From contig CBFGZI010000101.1 of NCBI GenBank assembly GCA_965653225.1, positions 1 to 14,069 of the forward strand: DNA of 14,069 nucleotides. Direction: 5' to 3'. Position 1 is the stretch's first letter. The number at the start of each line of letters is the position of its first letter. The stretch comes from JALZDI01 sp965653225 (GTDB taxonomy: Bacteria > Actinomycetota > Actinomycetes > Propionibacteriales > Nocardioidaceae). The position numbers were made by a program, and so were the translations under genes. Positions 1-8,953 of this stretch are shown here, piece by piece. The notes beneath the pieces are model-generated. The model searched no databases and had not been told where the DNA came from. It worked only from the letters and a program-made list of their open reading frames with translations.

Positions 1-1685
1 AGACCCTGTCCCGGCTGGTGCGGCACGGCATCGGCGTGCACCACGCCGGCATGCTTCCTCGCTACCGCCGCCTGGTCGAGACGCTGGCGCAGGCCGGTCT
101 GCTGAAGGTCATCTGCGGCACCGACACCCTCGGCGTCGGAATCAACGTGCCGATCCGCACTGTGCTGTTCACCGCGCTCTCCAAGTACGACGGGCAGCGC
201 ACGCGCCACCTCAAGGCACGCGAGTTCCACCAGATCGCCGGCCGAGCCGGACGCGCCGGGTACGACTCCGTCGGCCACGTCGTCGTGCAGGCGCCCGAGC
301 ACGTGGTGGAGAACGAGAAGGCGCTCGCCAAGGCCGGCGACGACCCGAAGAAGCGCCGCAAGGTCGTACGCAAGAAGCCGCCGGAGCGGTTCGTCAACTG
401 GACCGAGCAGACGTTCACGCGGCTGGTCGACGCGCAGCCGGAGCCGCTCACCTCCCAGCTCAAGGTCTCCCACGCGATGCTGCTGCACGTCATCGCCCGC
501 CCGGGCGACCCGTTCGAGGCGATGCGACGGCTGCTCACCGACAACCACGAGGACCGGGCCGCACAACGGCGGCACATCCACGACGCGATCGCGATCTACC
601 GGGCACTCCTGGCCGGCGGCGTCGTCGAGCGCCTCGACACGCCCGACCACGACGGCCGAACCGTGCGGCTCACCGTCGAGGTGGGCGACGACTTCGCCCT
701 GAACCAGCCGCTCTCGCCGTTCGCCGTCGCCGCGCTCGACCTGCTGGACCGCGAGAGCCCGACGTACGCGCTCGACGTGCTTTCCGTGCTTGAGTCCACG
801 CTCGAGAACCCGCGCCCGGTCATCTCCGCACAACGCTTCAAGGCGCGTGGTGAGGCGGTCGCCGCGATGAAGGCCGAAGGACTCGACTACGACGAGCGGA
901 TGGAACAGCTCGAGGAGGTCGAGCACCCGCAGCCGCTGCAGGAGCTGCTCGAGCACGCCTACGACGCCTACCGCGTCGGCCACCCCTGGGTCGCCGACCA
1001 CGAGCTGCGGCCCAAGTCGGTGGCACGGGAGATGTACGAGTCGGCGATGACGTTCCACGAGTACATCGCCGCCTACCGCCTCGCGCGTGCCGAGGGGCTC
1101 GTGCTGCGCTACCTGTCCGACGCGTACAAGGCGATGCGCCAGACCGTTCCCGAGTCCGCGCGCACCGAGGAGGTCGACGACCTCACCGCGTGGCTGGGCG
1201 AGCTGGTGCAGCAGACCGACTCCAGCCTGCTGGACGAGTGGGAGCGGCTCACCGCTCCCGGCGAGGCCGCCGAGGCGGTGCGTCCGCGCGCGGGACTGGA
1301 CGAGACTCCCCCGCCGGTCACCGCCAACGTGCGCGCGTTCCGGGTGCTCGTGCGCAACGCGCTGTTCCGCCGCGTCGAGCTGGCAGCCCTACGGCGCTAC
1401 GACGAGCTCGGCGAGCTCGACGCCGACGACGGGTGGGACGCCGAGCGGTGGCGCGACGCGATGGAGCCCTACTTCGCCGAGTACGCCGACCTGGGTGCCG
1501 GCGCGGACGCACGCGGGCCGCACCTGCTCGTCGTCGACGAGGCGCCGGGCACCTGGAAGGTGCGGCAGATCTTCGACGACCCCGAGGGCGACCACGACTG
1601 GGGCATCGCCGCGGAGGTCGACCTCGCCGCGTCGGACGAGGCCGGGGAGGCCGTCGTACGCGTGGTCGACGTCGGCCCGCACTGA
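1..1685 (+). CDS. DEAD/DEAH-box helicase, DUF3516 type (5'-truncated)
   Basis: ATP-dependent nucleic-acid helicase of the Ski2-like superfamily 2 type, presumably cytoplasmic and acting on RNA or structured nucleic acid. The gene enters from the left edge, with codons starting at base 3, so the ATPase motifs I-III lie outside the window. What remains is the second RecA lobe: GVHHAGMLPRYR (about bases 33-68), motif V with GTDTLGVGIN (bases 117-146), and motif VI with HQIAGRAGRAG (bases 228-260), whose arginines contact ATP. A basic linker (KKRRKVVRKKPPE, about bases 348-386) follows, then a long helical, acidic C-terminal region to the TGA at 1683-1685. This region matches what I know as DUF3516, found on actinobacterial helicases. 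No accessory partner is visible; the next gene is an unrelated oxidase 153 bp downstream. The family assignment is solid, but the cellular substrate is unknown. Confidence 0.9.
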   Translation, partial: TLSRLVRHGIGVHHAGMLPRYRRLVETLAQAGLLKVICGTDTLGVGINVPIRTVLFTALSKYDGQRTRHLKAREFHQIAGRAGRAGYDSVGHVVVQAPEHVVENEKALAKAGDDPKKRRKVVRKKPPERFVNWTEQTFTRLVDAQPEPLTSQLKVSHAMLLHVIARPGDPFEAMRRLLTDNHEDRAAQRRHIHDAIAIYRALLAGGVVERLDTPDHDGRTVRLTVEVGDDFALNQPLSPFAVAALDLLDRESPTYALDVLSVLESTLENPRPVISAQRFKARGEAVAAMKAEGLDYDERMEQLEEVEHPQPLQELLEHAYDAYRVGHPWVADHELRPKSVAREMYESAMTFHEYIAAYRLARAEGLVLRYLSDAYKAMRQTVPESARTEEVDDLTAWLGELVQQTDSSLLDEWERLTAPGEAAEAVRPRAGLDETPPPVTANVRAFRVLVRNALFRRVELAALRRYDELGELDADDGWDAERWRDAMEPYFAEYADLGAGADARGPHLLVVDEAPGTWKVRQIFDDPEGDHDWGIAAEVDLAASDEAGEAVVRVVDVGPH

Positions 1686-1699
1686 CCGCGGGCTGGTGC

Positions 1700-1751
1700 G
1701 GCGGTCCCCTACGCCGAACCTATTGGCGCCGGGGACCGCCACGCCAATAGG
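1700..1751. promoter_or_regulatory. Two interleaved 10-bp perfect inverted repeats
   Basis: Repeat A is GGCGGTCCCC (1700-1709) with its exact complement GGGGACCGCC (1731-1740). Repeat B is CCTATTGGCG (1719-1728) with CGCCAATAGG (1742-1751). The order is A-B-A'-B', so hairpins A and B cannot fully form together: only one base (1741) would be left to bridge stem A in a pseudoknot. The pair begins 14 bases after the helicase stop and ends 87 bases before the oxidase start. It could be two alternative RNA hairpins (a terminator or attenuator) or two overlapping operator dyads, with arm centres 31 and 23 bp apart. No T-run follows either arm, which argues against a classic intrinsic terminator. 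Confidence 0.5.
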
Positions 1752-1838
1752 ACGTGACCCGGACCACTTCGGTTCCAGTTCACCGGGCAGAATGCGGCCA
1801 AGGCGTACCTCTCCCCCGGACCCGAGGAGCGACCCAGC

Positions 1839-3218
1839 GTGCTGGCCGAGCAACTATCGACGGCGCTGCGCGAGGGCAGTGTGCTGACCGACCCGGCGGA
1901 GATGGCCGGCTACCTGCACGACGAGGCGGAGTGGGCGCCGCACCAGGCTCCGCTGGCGGTCGCCCGGCCCAGGGCCACTGCGGACGTGCAGGCCGTCGTC
2001 CGGTTCTGCCTGGAGCACCGTGTGCCGCTGGTGCCGCGCGGCGCCGGCACCGGTCTGTCCGGCGGCGCGAACGCGACCGAGGGCTGCGTCGTGCTGGCGA
2101 TGGACGGCATGCGCGAGATCGTCGAGATCAACCAGGCCGAGCGGCTCGCGGTCGTGCAGCCCGGCGTCGTCAACGACGACCTGCGCGCGGCCTGCGCCGA
2201 ACAGGGGCTCTGGTACCCGCCCGACCCCGCCAGCGCGCCGTGGTCGACCATCGGCGGCAACGTCGCCACCAACGCCGGCGGGCTGTGCTGCGTGAAGTAC
2301 GGCGTCACCGGCGACTACGTCCTGGCCCTGGAGGTGGTCACCGGGCGGGGTGACGTCGTACGGCTCGGACGGCGGACAGCCAAGGGCGTGGCCGGCTACG
2401 ACCTGTGCTCACTGATGGTCGGGTCGGAGGGGACGCTGGGCGTCGTCACCGAGGTGACAGTTCGCCTGCGGCCCAAGCGACCGCCGGAGCGCACGGTGGC
2501 CGGGTACTTCGACTCGGTGGTCGACGCGGGCGAGGCGGTGAGCCTCGTCGCGGCGTCCGGTGTCGTGCCGTCCGCGCTCGAGCTCGTCGACCGGCACTGC
2601 CTGGAGGCGGTGGACGCGTGGAAGAACATGGGTTTGTCCGTCGACGCCAACGTCGTGCTGCTCGGCCGAAGCGACGCACCCGGCGCGGCCGGCGAGCACG
2701 AGGCCGCGGAGATGCTGCGCTGCTTCGAGGAGGGTGGCGCGACCTGGGCGGTGCAGTCCTCGGACGAGCAGGAGGCCGACGCGCTGTTCGCCGCCCGCCG
2801 CTTGGCGTACCCGGCACTCGAGCGTCTCGGACCGGTGCTCACCGAGGACGTCTGTGTCCCCGCCGCGATGGTTCCCGAGATGCTGACGCGCATCGAGAAG
2901 GCCGCGACCGACCACGACACGCTGATCGCCAACATCGCGCACGCCGGTGACGGCAACCTGCACCCGCTGCTGATCACGCCGCCCGGTGACGCGGACGCCC
3001 GCCGCCGCGCGCAGGCCGCGTTCGAGGTGATCATCGCCGACGCGATCGCGCTCGGCGGCACGGTGACGGGCGAGCATGGCATCGGCCAGCTCAAGCGGGC
3101 GGGTCTGGGTCGCGAGCTGAGCCCGGCGGTGGTGGCGATGCACCACGCGGTCAAGGACGCGCTCGACCCCGCTGGCATCCTCAACCCGGGCAAGGCCATC
3201 CCCGACCGGACAGACTGA
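1839..3218 (+). CDS. GlcD-type FAD-linked 2-hydroxyacid oxidase/dehydrogenase
   Basis: Flavoprotein that oxidises a 2-hydroxy acid (glycolate, D-lactate, D-2-hydroxyglutarate or similar) to the 2-oxo acid. At 459 aa it has the usual length. The N-terminal PCMH-type FAD domain shows PRGAGTGLSGGA (residues 67-78), STIGGNVATNAGG (136-148) and MVGSEGTLGVVTE (193-205). The C-terminal FAD-oxidase domain shows HAGDGNLHP (368-376) and GEHGIG (411-416), which carry the metal/substrate-binding His and Glu residues of the family, and ends with LDPAGILNPGK (442-452). The GTG start is supported by GAGGAG at 1824-1829, nine bases upstream. No GlcE or GlcF partner is adjacent, so it probably works as a single-subunit enzyme. 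A symporter-type transporter gene follows after 97 bp. The exact substrate cannot be read from the sequence. Confidence 0.93.
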   Translation: MLAEQLSTALREGSVLTDPAEMAGYLHDEAEWAPHQAPLAVARPRATADVQAVVRFCLEHRVPLVPRGAGTGLSGGANATEGCVVLAMDGMREIVEINQAERLAVVQPGVVNDDLRAACAEQGLWYPPDPASAPWSTIGGNVATNAGGLCCVKYGVTGDYVLALEVVTGRGDVVRLGRRTAKGVAGYDLCSLMVGSEGTLGVVTEVTVRLRPKRPPERTVAGYFDSVVDAGEAVSLVAASGVVPSALELVDRHCLEAVDAWKNMGLSVDANVVLLGRSDAPGAAGEHEAAEMLRCFEEGGATWAVQSSDEQEADALFAARRLAYPALERLGPVLTEDVCVPAAMVPEMLTRIEKAATDHDTLIANIAHAGDGNLHPLLITPPGDADARRRAQAAFEVIIADAIALGGTVTGEHGIGQLKRAGLGRELSPAVVAMHHAVKDALDPAGILNPGKAIPDRTD

Positions 3219-3220
3219 CG

Positions 3221-3255
3221 AGAACACGGCTTACTAGAACGGCTGAGAACGGCTG
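3221..3255. repeat. Short tandem repeat AGAACGGCTG
   Basis: AGAACGGCTG occurs twice in perfect tandem (3236-3245 and 3246-3255), preceded by a related AGAACACGGCT at 3221-3231. It lies in the 97-bp gap between the oxidase and transporter genes. An 8-bp palindrome, GACCGGTC, lies further on at 3276-3283. A binding site is possible, but nothing else supports one. Confidence 0.35.
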
Positions 3256-3315
3256 ACCGTACGACCGGGCTCACTGACCGGTCCCACACCTGCGACAACC
3301 CGACGGAGGAGAAAC

Positions 3316-4707
3316 GTGTCCGAGACCCCGCCAGGAAGTGTGACCGAGGACAGCGAGCTCGGGCGCCGCGTCGTCGCGAAGGTGGCGCGGCGCCTGATCC
3401 CGTTCATGATGCTGCTGTACTTCGTGAACTACCTCGACCGGACCAACATCGGGTTCGCCGAGCTGCAGATGAGCGATGACCTCGGGCTCTCCTCGACCGC
3501 GTACGGCCTCGCGTCGGGCCTGTTCTTCATCGGCTACCTGTTCTTCGAGGTGCCCAGCAACCTCGCGCTGCACCGGTTCGGCGCGCGCCGGTGGATCGCC
3601 CGCATCATGCTCACCTGGGGCATCGTGGCCTCGGCCATGGCCTTCGTCCCGAACGCCACGACGCTGTACGCGCTGCGGGTGCTGCTCGGTGTCGCCGAGG
3701 CCGGGTTCTTCCCGGGCATGATCCTGTACCTCACCTACTGGTTCCCGCGCCGGGAGCGGGCGCGGTTCACCGCGATGTTCCTCGCCGCGATCCCGCTATC
3801 GTCGGCGGTGGGCTCGACGATGTCGGGCGCGATCATGGAGTACCTCGACGGGGTGCTCGGCCTCGAGGGGTGGCGGGTGATGTTCCTGCTCGAGGGCCTG
3901 CCCGCCATCGCGCTCGCGTTCGTCACCTGGTTCTACCTGACCGACCGGCCCGAGCAGGCCACCTGGCTGAGCGGTCGCGAGCGCGGCTGGCTGAGCCGTG
4001 AGATGGAAGCAGAGAAGTCACAGACCGAGCGGCGATTTCACTGGCCGCTGCGCAAGTCGCTCACCAACCCGCGCATCCTTGCGCTGTCGTTCGTGTACTT
4101 CGGTGTGGTGTACGGCGTGTACGCGCTCAGCTTCTTCCTGCCGCAGATCGTCGCGGACTTCTCCAAGACGTTCGGCGTCGAGTTCTCGCTGATGGAGACC
4201 GGCCTGATCGTCGCTGTTCCGTATCTGGTCGGCACGGTGGCGATGGTGCTGTGGGGACGGCACAGCGACCGGAGGCAGGAACGGGTGTGGCATGTCGCGG
4301 CGCCCACGATCCTGGGGGCGGTAACCATCCCGGTCGCGCTCTACCTCGACTCGCCGTTCGCGGTCATGGTCGCGGTCACGCTCACCGCGATCGGCATCTT
4401 CGCTGCACTGCCGGTGTTCTGGTCGCTGCCGAGCGCCTTCCTCGTCGGGGCGAGCGCGGCCGGTGGCATCGCGCTGATCAACTCCCTGGGCAACCTGGCC
4501 GGCTTCGGTGCGCCGTTCGTCACCGGCTGGCTCACCGACGCCACCGGCAGCCAGAAGGCGGGACTATGGGTCGTGGGCATCGTGATGCTGGTCGCCGCGT
4601 TCGTCACCTTGGCGCTCGGCATCACCCCCAAGCCCGACACCGACGCCGGCGACGAGGACGAGACCAGCGCCCGCGCCACAGAGGGGACGACCACGGCCGA
4701 GCCGTGA
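3316..4707 (+). CDS. MFS transporter, anion:cation symporter type
   Basis: Inner-membrane secondary transporter of the major facilitator superfamily, 463 aa, with hydrophobic segments consistent with 12 helices. NYLDRTNIGFA (residues 38-48) at the end of helix 1 is the signature of the anion:cation symporter (ACS) family, whose members take up carboxylates such as tartrate, phthalate, galactonate or 4-hydroxyphenylacetate with protons. RFGARRW (88-94) and GRHSDRRQ (314-321) are the two motif-A-like loops. A hydrophilic central loop covers about 210-250, and the acidic, Thr-rich C-terminus (about 440-463) should be cytoplasmic. The GTG start has GGAGGAG at 3305-3311. The neighbouring hydroxyacid oxidase suggests a hydroxy acid as cargo. 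The aldo/keto reductase gene starts 12 bp after the stop, so co-transcription is likely. Confidence 0.93.
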   Translation: MSETPPGSVTEDSELGRRVVAKVARRLIPFMMLLYFVNYLDRTNIGFAELQMSDDLGLSSTAYGLASGLFFIGYLFFEVPSNLALHRFGARRWIARIMLTWGIVASAMAFVPNATTLYALRVLLGVAEAGFFPGMILYLTYWFPRRERARFTAMFLAAIPLSSAVGSTMSGAIMEYLDGVLGLEGWRVMFLLEGLPAIALAFVTWFYLTDRPEQATWLSGRERGWLSREMEAEKSQTERRFHWPLRKSLTNPRILALSFVYFGVVYGVYALSFFLPQIVADFSKTFGVEFSLMETGLIVAVPYLVGTVAMVLWGRHSDRRQERVWHVAAPTILGAVTIPVALYLDSPFAVMVAVTLTAIGIFAALPVFWSLPSAFLVGASAAGGIALINSLGNLAGFGAPFVTGWLTDATGSQKAGLWVVGIVMLVAAFVTLALGITPKPDTDAGDEDETSARATEGTTTAEP

Positions 4708-4719
4708 GAGTGTGGGCCG

Positions 4720-5754
4720 ATGGAGCTCAGGAGCCTTGGCAGCAGCGGCTGCGCCGTGTCGGCGTTCGCCCTCGGGACGATGACGTTCGGCGCGGAGACA
4801 GACGAGGACGGGTCGCACGCGCAGCTCGACCAGTTCGTCGAGGCCGGCGGCAACCTCGTCGACACCGCGGACGTCTACTCGCGCGGTGTGTCGGAGGAGA
4901 TCATCGGCCGTTGGCTCGCGTCCCGCCCCGCCGACGTGCGGGACTCCGTCGTGCTGGCCACCAAGGGCCGGTTCCCGATGGGGTCCGACGCCAACGACCT
5001 GGGTCTCTCCCGCCGTCACCTGCAGCGCGCGCTGGACGACTCGCTCCGCCGCCTGGGTGTCGACTGCGTCGACCTGTACCAGGTGCACGCCTGGGACCCG
5101 CTGACCGGACTGGACGAGACGCTGCGCACCCTCGACGACATGGTGCGGGCCGGGAAGGTCCGCTACGTCGGGCTGTCCAACTTCACCGGCTGGCAGGTGC
5201 AGAAGGCGGTGGCGACGGCACGTGCGCGCGGCCTCGAGATTCCCGTGACCCTGCAGCCGCAGTACAACCTGCTGGTACGCGAGCTGGAGTGGGAGGTCGT
5301 GCCGTCCTGTCTCGACGCGGGTCTTGGGCTGCTGCCCTGGTCGCCGCTCGGCGGCGGATGGCTGACCGGCAAGTACCGGCAGGACTCCCGCCCCACCGGC
5401 GCCACCCGGCTCGGCGAGGACCCCGAGCGCGGCGTCGAGGCGTACGACCGGCGCTCGACCCAGCAGCGCACCTGGGACGTGGTCGACGCCGTACAGCGGG
5501 TCGCCGAGCGCCGTGGCGCGAGCATGGCGCAGGTGGCGCTGGCATGGCTGCGCGACCGTCCGGGTGTGAGCTCGGTGATCCTGGGCGCCCGTACTACCGA
5601 GCAGCTCAAGGACAACCTCGGTGCCGCCGACGTGCACCTGGACACCGAGGACACCGAGCGCCTGGACGCCGCGAGCGACCCCAACGCCGCCGACTACCCC
5701 TACGGCGGGCCAGGACTCGACCAGCGCAGCCGGGCGTTCACGGCCGGGCGCTGA
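4720..5754 (+). CDS. Aldo/keto reductase (long-form, about 340 aa)
   Basis: NADPH-dependent oxidoreductase that interconverts carbonyl compounds and alcohols on a TIM barrel; cytoplasmic, 344 aa. The catalytic tetrad is visible: Asp48 and Tyr53 in NLVDTADVY (45-53), Lys82 in ATKGRF (80-85) and His123 in YQVHAWD (120-126). YVGLSNFTGWQ, the NPQYNLL-like QPQYNLLVRE and the C-terminal SSVILGART cofactor loop are typical of the bacterial long-form enzymes, related to the GSP69/YajO type. The ATG at 4720 has only a weak purine stretch (GAGAGTG) upstream, which fits translational coupling to the transporter that ends 12 bp before. The substrate is unknown; it may be a sugar or hydroxyacid-derived carbonyl, judging from context only. 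It belongs to a different subfamily from the second reductase at 10063-10905. Confidence 0.93.
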   Translation: MELRSLGSSGCAVSAFALGTMTFGAETDEDGSHAQLDQFVEAGGNLVDTADVYSRGVSEEIIGRWLASRPADVRDSVVLATKGRFPMGSDANDLGLSRRHLQRALDDSLRRLGVDCVDLYQVHAWDPLTGLDETLRTLDDMVRAGKVRYVGLSNFTGWQVQKAVATARARGLEIPVTLQPQYNLLVRELEWEVVPSCLDAGLGLLPWSPLGGGWLTGKYRQDSRPTGATRLGEDPERGVEAYDRRSTQQRTWDVVDAVQRVAERRGASMAQVALAWLRDRPGVSSVILGARTTEQLKDNLGAADVHLDTEDTERLDAASDPNAADYPYGGPGLDQRSRAFTAGR

Positions 5755-5787
5755 CCGCGCTCGCACATACGCGCTCTCCGGCGTGAC

Positions 5788-5814
5788 TAACCTGTTCATG
5801 CGACCTCAGGAGAG
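5788..5814 (+). promoter_or_regulatory. Possible -10 element and ribosome binding site of the mannosidase gene
   Basis: TAACCT (5788-5793) fits the actinobacterial TANNNT -10 pattern and would start a transcript near 5800. AGGAGAG at 5808-5814 is a clear Shine-Dalgarno site five bases before the ATG at 5820. I see no convincing -35 hexamer, so the promoter part is weak while the ribosome site is strong. Confidence 0.35.
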
Positions 5815-5819
5815 CAAAG

Positions 5820-8800
5820 ATGCATGACGACTCCAGGCTCGTGGAGGAGCGGCTGGACCGCACCCTGCGGGACCGTCTCCGCCCGGCGATGTACGCCTTC
5901 TCGACGCCCTTGGACGTCAGCGCATGGCACGTGCCCGGTGAGCCGGTGCCGGTCAGCGAGGCACTGGAGGCCGGCTACGAGCCGTTCGCGATAGGGCAGA
6001 CGTGGGGCAAGCCGTGGTCGACCACGTGGTTCCGCCTCAGCGGTAGTGTTCCGGGCGCATGGTCGGGCCGGAAGGTCGAGGTCGTGGTCGACCTGGGGTT
6101 CACCGACCACATGCCCGGGTTCCAGGCCGAGGGCCTCGTCTACGACGCCTCCGGGTCACCCATCAAAGGGGTGCATCCCCGCAACAGGTACGTCCCGGTG
6201 GCCGACCAGGCACGCGGCGGCGAGCGCGTCGACCTGCTCCTGGAGGCGGCGGCCAACCCGCTGATCCCGCTGCCGCACCCCACCGAGCTCGGTGACCTTC
6301 TCACGTCGGGCGACGCTCCGCTGTACCAGCTCCGCCGGGCCGACGTCGCCGTGCTGGACGAGCAGGTCTGGAGCCTGATCCTCGACGTCGAGGTGCTCGC
6401 CGACCTGATGCGCGCGCTCCCCGGCCACGAGCCGAGGAGGCACGAGATCCTGCGCGCGCTCGAGCGCATGCTGGACGCGCTGGACCTGCACGACGTCTCG
6501 GGCACCGCGCCGCACGCACGCGAGCAGCTGACCGGGGTGCTGGCGCGCCCCGCGCACGCCAGCGCACACCGCGTGTCGGCCGTCGGGCACGCACACATCG
6601 ACTCCGCGTGGCTGTGGCCGCTGCGCGAGACCGAGCGCAAGGCGGCCCGCACGTTCGCCAACGTCACCGAGCTCGCCACGCACTACCCCGACCTGGTGTT
6701 CGCGTGCTCGCAGGCGCAGCAGTACGCGTGGGTGAAGGCCAACCAGCCGCAGATCTTCGAGCGCATCAAGCAGGCCGTCCAGGACGGCACCTGGGCGCCG
6801 GTCGGCTCGATGTGGGTGGAGGCCGACGCCAACATGCCCGGAGGCGAGGCGCTGGCGCGTCAGGTCGTCCACGGCAAGCGGTTCTTCCAGGACGAGCTCG
6901 GCGTGGAGACCGAGGAGATCTGGCTGCCCGACTCCTTCGGCTACACCGCGGCCTTCCCGCAGCTGGCCAAGCTCGCGGGCGTGCGCTGGTTCCTCACCCA
7001 GAAGCTGTCGTGGAACCAGACCAACAGGATGCCCCACCACTCGTTCTGGTGGGAGGGCATCGACGGCACGCGCGTCTTCACGCACTTCCCGCCGGTCGAC
7101 ACCTACAACAGCGGGCTGGCCGGCTCCGAGCTGCAGCACGCCGTCAGCAACTTCTCCGAGAAAGGCCGCGCCAACAGCTCGCTGGTCCCCTTCGGCTACG
7201 GCGACGGCGGCGGCGGACCCACCCGCGAGATGCTCGAGAAGGCGCACCGGCTCGCCGACCTGGAGGGGTCGCCCCGCGTCGCGGTCGAGAAGCCGAGCGC
7301 CTTCTTCGAGCGCGCCCACGCCGAGTACCCCGATGCCCCGGTCTGGTCCGGGGAGCTCTACCTGGAGCTGCACCGCGCGACCTACACGACGCAGGCCAAG
7401 ACCAAGGCCGGCAACCGGCGCAGCGAGCACCTGCTGCGTGAGGTCGAGCTGTGGTCCACGGCGGCCGCGCTGGCACAGGGGTACGCCTACCCGTACGACG
7501 AGCTGGACGCGCTCTGGAAGACCGTCCTGCTGCACCAGTTCCACGACATCCTTCCCGGCTCGTCGATCGCCTGGGTGCACCGAGAGGCACGCGAGGAGTA
7601 CGAGCGCGTGCGCCTGCGGCTGGAGGAGCTGGTGCAACGCGCGACCGACACAGCCGGCGGAGGCGGGCCCTCGGTCCTCAACGCCGCACCCGTGGACAGG
7701 CACGAGGTCGTGGCCGTACCCGCGGAGCTGAGCGCGAGCCTGGAGCCGATGCAGAAGCTGGCCGACGGACGCTCGCTGGCGTGGGCCGACGTGCGGGCGC
7801 TCGCGTCGGCGACCCTCGACTCGAGCCTGCCCGACGGCGTGCCGCCGGTCACGGCGACCGGCACGGTCCTCGACAACGGGCTGCTGCGCGTGGAGGTGGA
7901 CGCCGACGGGCTGCTGGCCTCCGTCTACGACCGGCGCCACGACCGGGAGGTGCTGGCCCAGGGGCAGCGGGGCAACCTGCTGCAGCTGCATCCGGACCAC
8001 CCGAACCACTGGGACGCCTGGGACATCGACCGGCACTACCTGCGGCGGCACACCGACCTGGTCGAGGCCGACAGCGTCACCGTCCTCGACGACGGGCCGA
8101 TGCTGGCCCGGGTGGAGGTCCGGCGCTCGTTCGGCCGGTCCCACGTCACGCAGACCTACGCGCTGGCGGCCGGGTCGGCGCGGCTGGACATCGACACCGA
8201 CGTCGAGTGGGGCGAGTCGGAGAAGGTGCTCAAGGCGCGGTTCCCGCTCGACGTGCACGCGGGCCAGTCGAGCTCGGAGATCCAGTTCGGGCACGTGCAG
8301 CGCCCCACGCATGCCAACACCAGCTGGGACCACGCGCGCTTCGAGATCTGCGCGCACCGCTGGGTGCACGTCGCCGAGTCGGGGTACGGCGTCGCGGTGG
8401 CCAACGACTCGACGTACGGCCACGACATCATGCGCGAGACCGGAGAGGGCCGCGCCACCACCACCGCGGTCCGCCTGACGCTGCTGCGCGCGCCGCACAG
8501 CCCCGACCCCCGCACCGACCAGGACCGGCACCGCCTCAGCTACGCCCTGGTACCAGGCGCGGGTGTCCGCGAGGCCGCGGACGCCGGCTACGCCCTCAAC
8601 CTGCCGTTGAGGGTGACCCCGCACGCGCTCGGGGAACCGCCGGTGGTCGCTGTCGACAACCCGGCCGTACGGGTGGAGGCGGTGAAGCTCGCCGAGGACC
8701 GGTCCGGTGACGTGGTCGTGCGCCTGTACGAGGCCGAGGGCGGCCGTGCGCGCACCGGGGTGCGACCGGGCCCGTGGTGCGCGGCGGCCGAGGTCACTGA

Positions 8801-8909
8801 CCTGCTCGAACGTCCGTTGCACGAGACCCCGGTCGAGGACGGCGCGGTCCACCTGTCGCTGCGGCCGTTCGAGATCGTCACGCTGCGCCTGCGCCGCACT
8901 GGGTCCTGA
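5820..8909 (+). CDS. GH38 alpha-mannosidase
   Basis: Glycoside hydrolase family 38 enzyme of 1029 aa, a zinc-dependent retaining alpha-mannosidase that removes terminal alpha-linked mannose. The family layout is complete: an N-terminal region (about 1-245), the catalytic barrel, a helical middle domain and a C-terminal beta region. In GHAHIDSAWLWP (256-267), His259 and Asp261 are the expected zinc ligands. Asp371 in LPDSFGY is the expected nucleophile and zinc ligand. His575 in HQFHDILPGSS (572-582) matches the last zinc ligand. YGDGGGGP around Asp462 probably carries the acid/base. KAGNRRSEHLLREVELW (about 525-541) marks the middle domain. There is no signal peptide, so it should act in the cytoplasm on imported mannosides. 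AGGAGAG upstream supports the ATG. The gap to the reductase gene is 65 bp, so the mannosidase may be the last gene of the same transcript or have its own promoter. Confidence 0.97.
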   Translation: MHDDSRLVEERLDRTLRDRLRPAMYAFSTPLDVSAWHVPGEPVPVSEALEAGYEPFAIGQTWGKPWSTTWFRLSGSVPGAWSGRKVEVVVDLGFTDHMPGFQAEGLVYDASGSPIKGVHPRNRYVPVADQARGGERVDLLLEAAANPLIPLPHPTELGDLLTSGDAPLYQLRRADVAVLDEQVWSLILDVEVLADLMRALPGHEPRRHEILRALERMLDALDLHDVSGTAPHAREQLTGVLARPAHASAHRVSAVGHAHIDSAWLWPLRETERKAARTFANVTELATHYPDLVFACSQAQQYAWVKANQPQIFERIKQAVQDGTWAPVGSMWVEADANMPGGEALARQVVHGKRFFQDELGVETEEIWLPDSFGYTAAFPQLAKLAGVRWFLTQKLSWNQTNRMPHHSFWWEGIDGTRVFTHFPPVDTYNSGLAGSELQHAVSNFSEKGRANSSLVPFGYGDGGGGPTREMLEKAHRLADLEGSPRVAVEKPSAFFERAHAEYPDAPVWSGELYLELHRATYTTQAKTKAGNRRSEHLLREVELWSTAAALAQGYAYPYDELDALWKTVLLHQFHDILPGSSIAWVHREAREEYERVRLRLEELVQRATDTAGGGGPSVLNAAPVDRHEVVAVPAELSASLEPMQKLADGRSLAWADVRALASATLDSSLPDGVPPVTATGTVLDNGLLRVEVDADGLLASVYDRRHDREVLAQGQRGNLLQLHPDHPNHWDAWDIDRHYLRRHTDLVEADSVTVLDDGPMLARVEVRRSFGRSHVTQTYALAAGSARLDIDTDVEWGESEKVLKARFPLDVHAGQSSSEIQFGHVQRPTHANTSWDHARFEICAHRWVHVAESGYGVAVANDSTYGHDIMRETGEGRATTTAVRLTLLRAPHSPDPRTDQDRHRLSYALVPGAGVREAADAGYALNLPLRVTPHALGEPPVVAVDNPAVRVEAVKLAEDRSGDVVVRLYEAEGGRARTGVRPGPWCAAAEVTDLLERPLHETPVEDGAVHLSLRPFEIVTLRLRRTGS

Positions 8910-8953
8910 CCCCGGCGCCACCGCGCGCCGCGGGACGCCCGCCTGCGTCAAGC

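Noticed and set aside
1700..1751. An H-type RNA pseudoknot from the interleaved repeats
   Set aside because: Only one base (1741) would have to bridge a 10-bp stem, which is not sterically possible with both stems full; alternative hairpins or DNA sites fit better.
4251..5786. A 511-codon + strand frame overlapping the transporter and reductase genes
   Set aside because: It is Arg/Gly/Ala-rich, typical of a shifted frame, and overlaps two well-supported genes.
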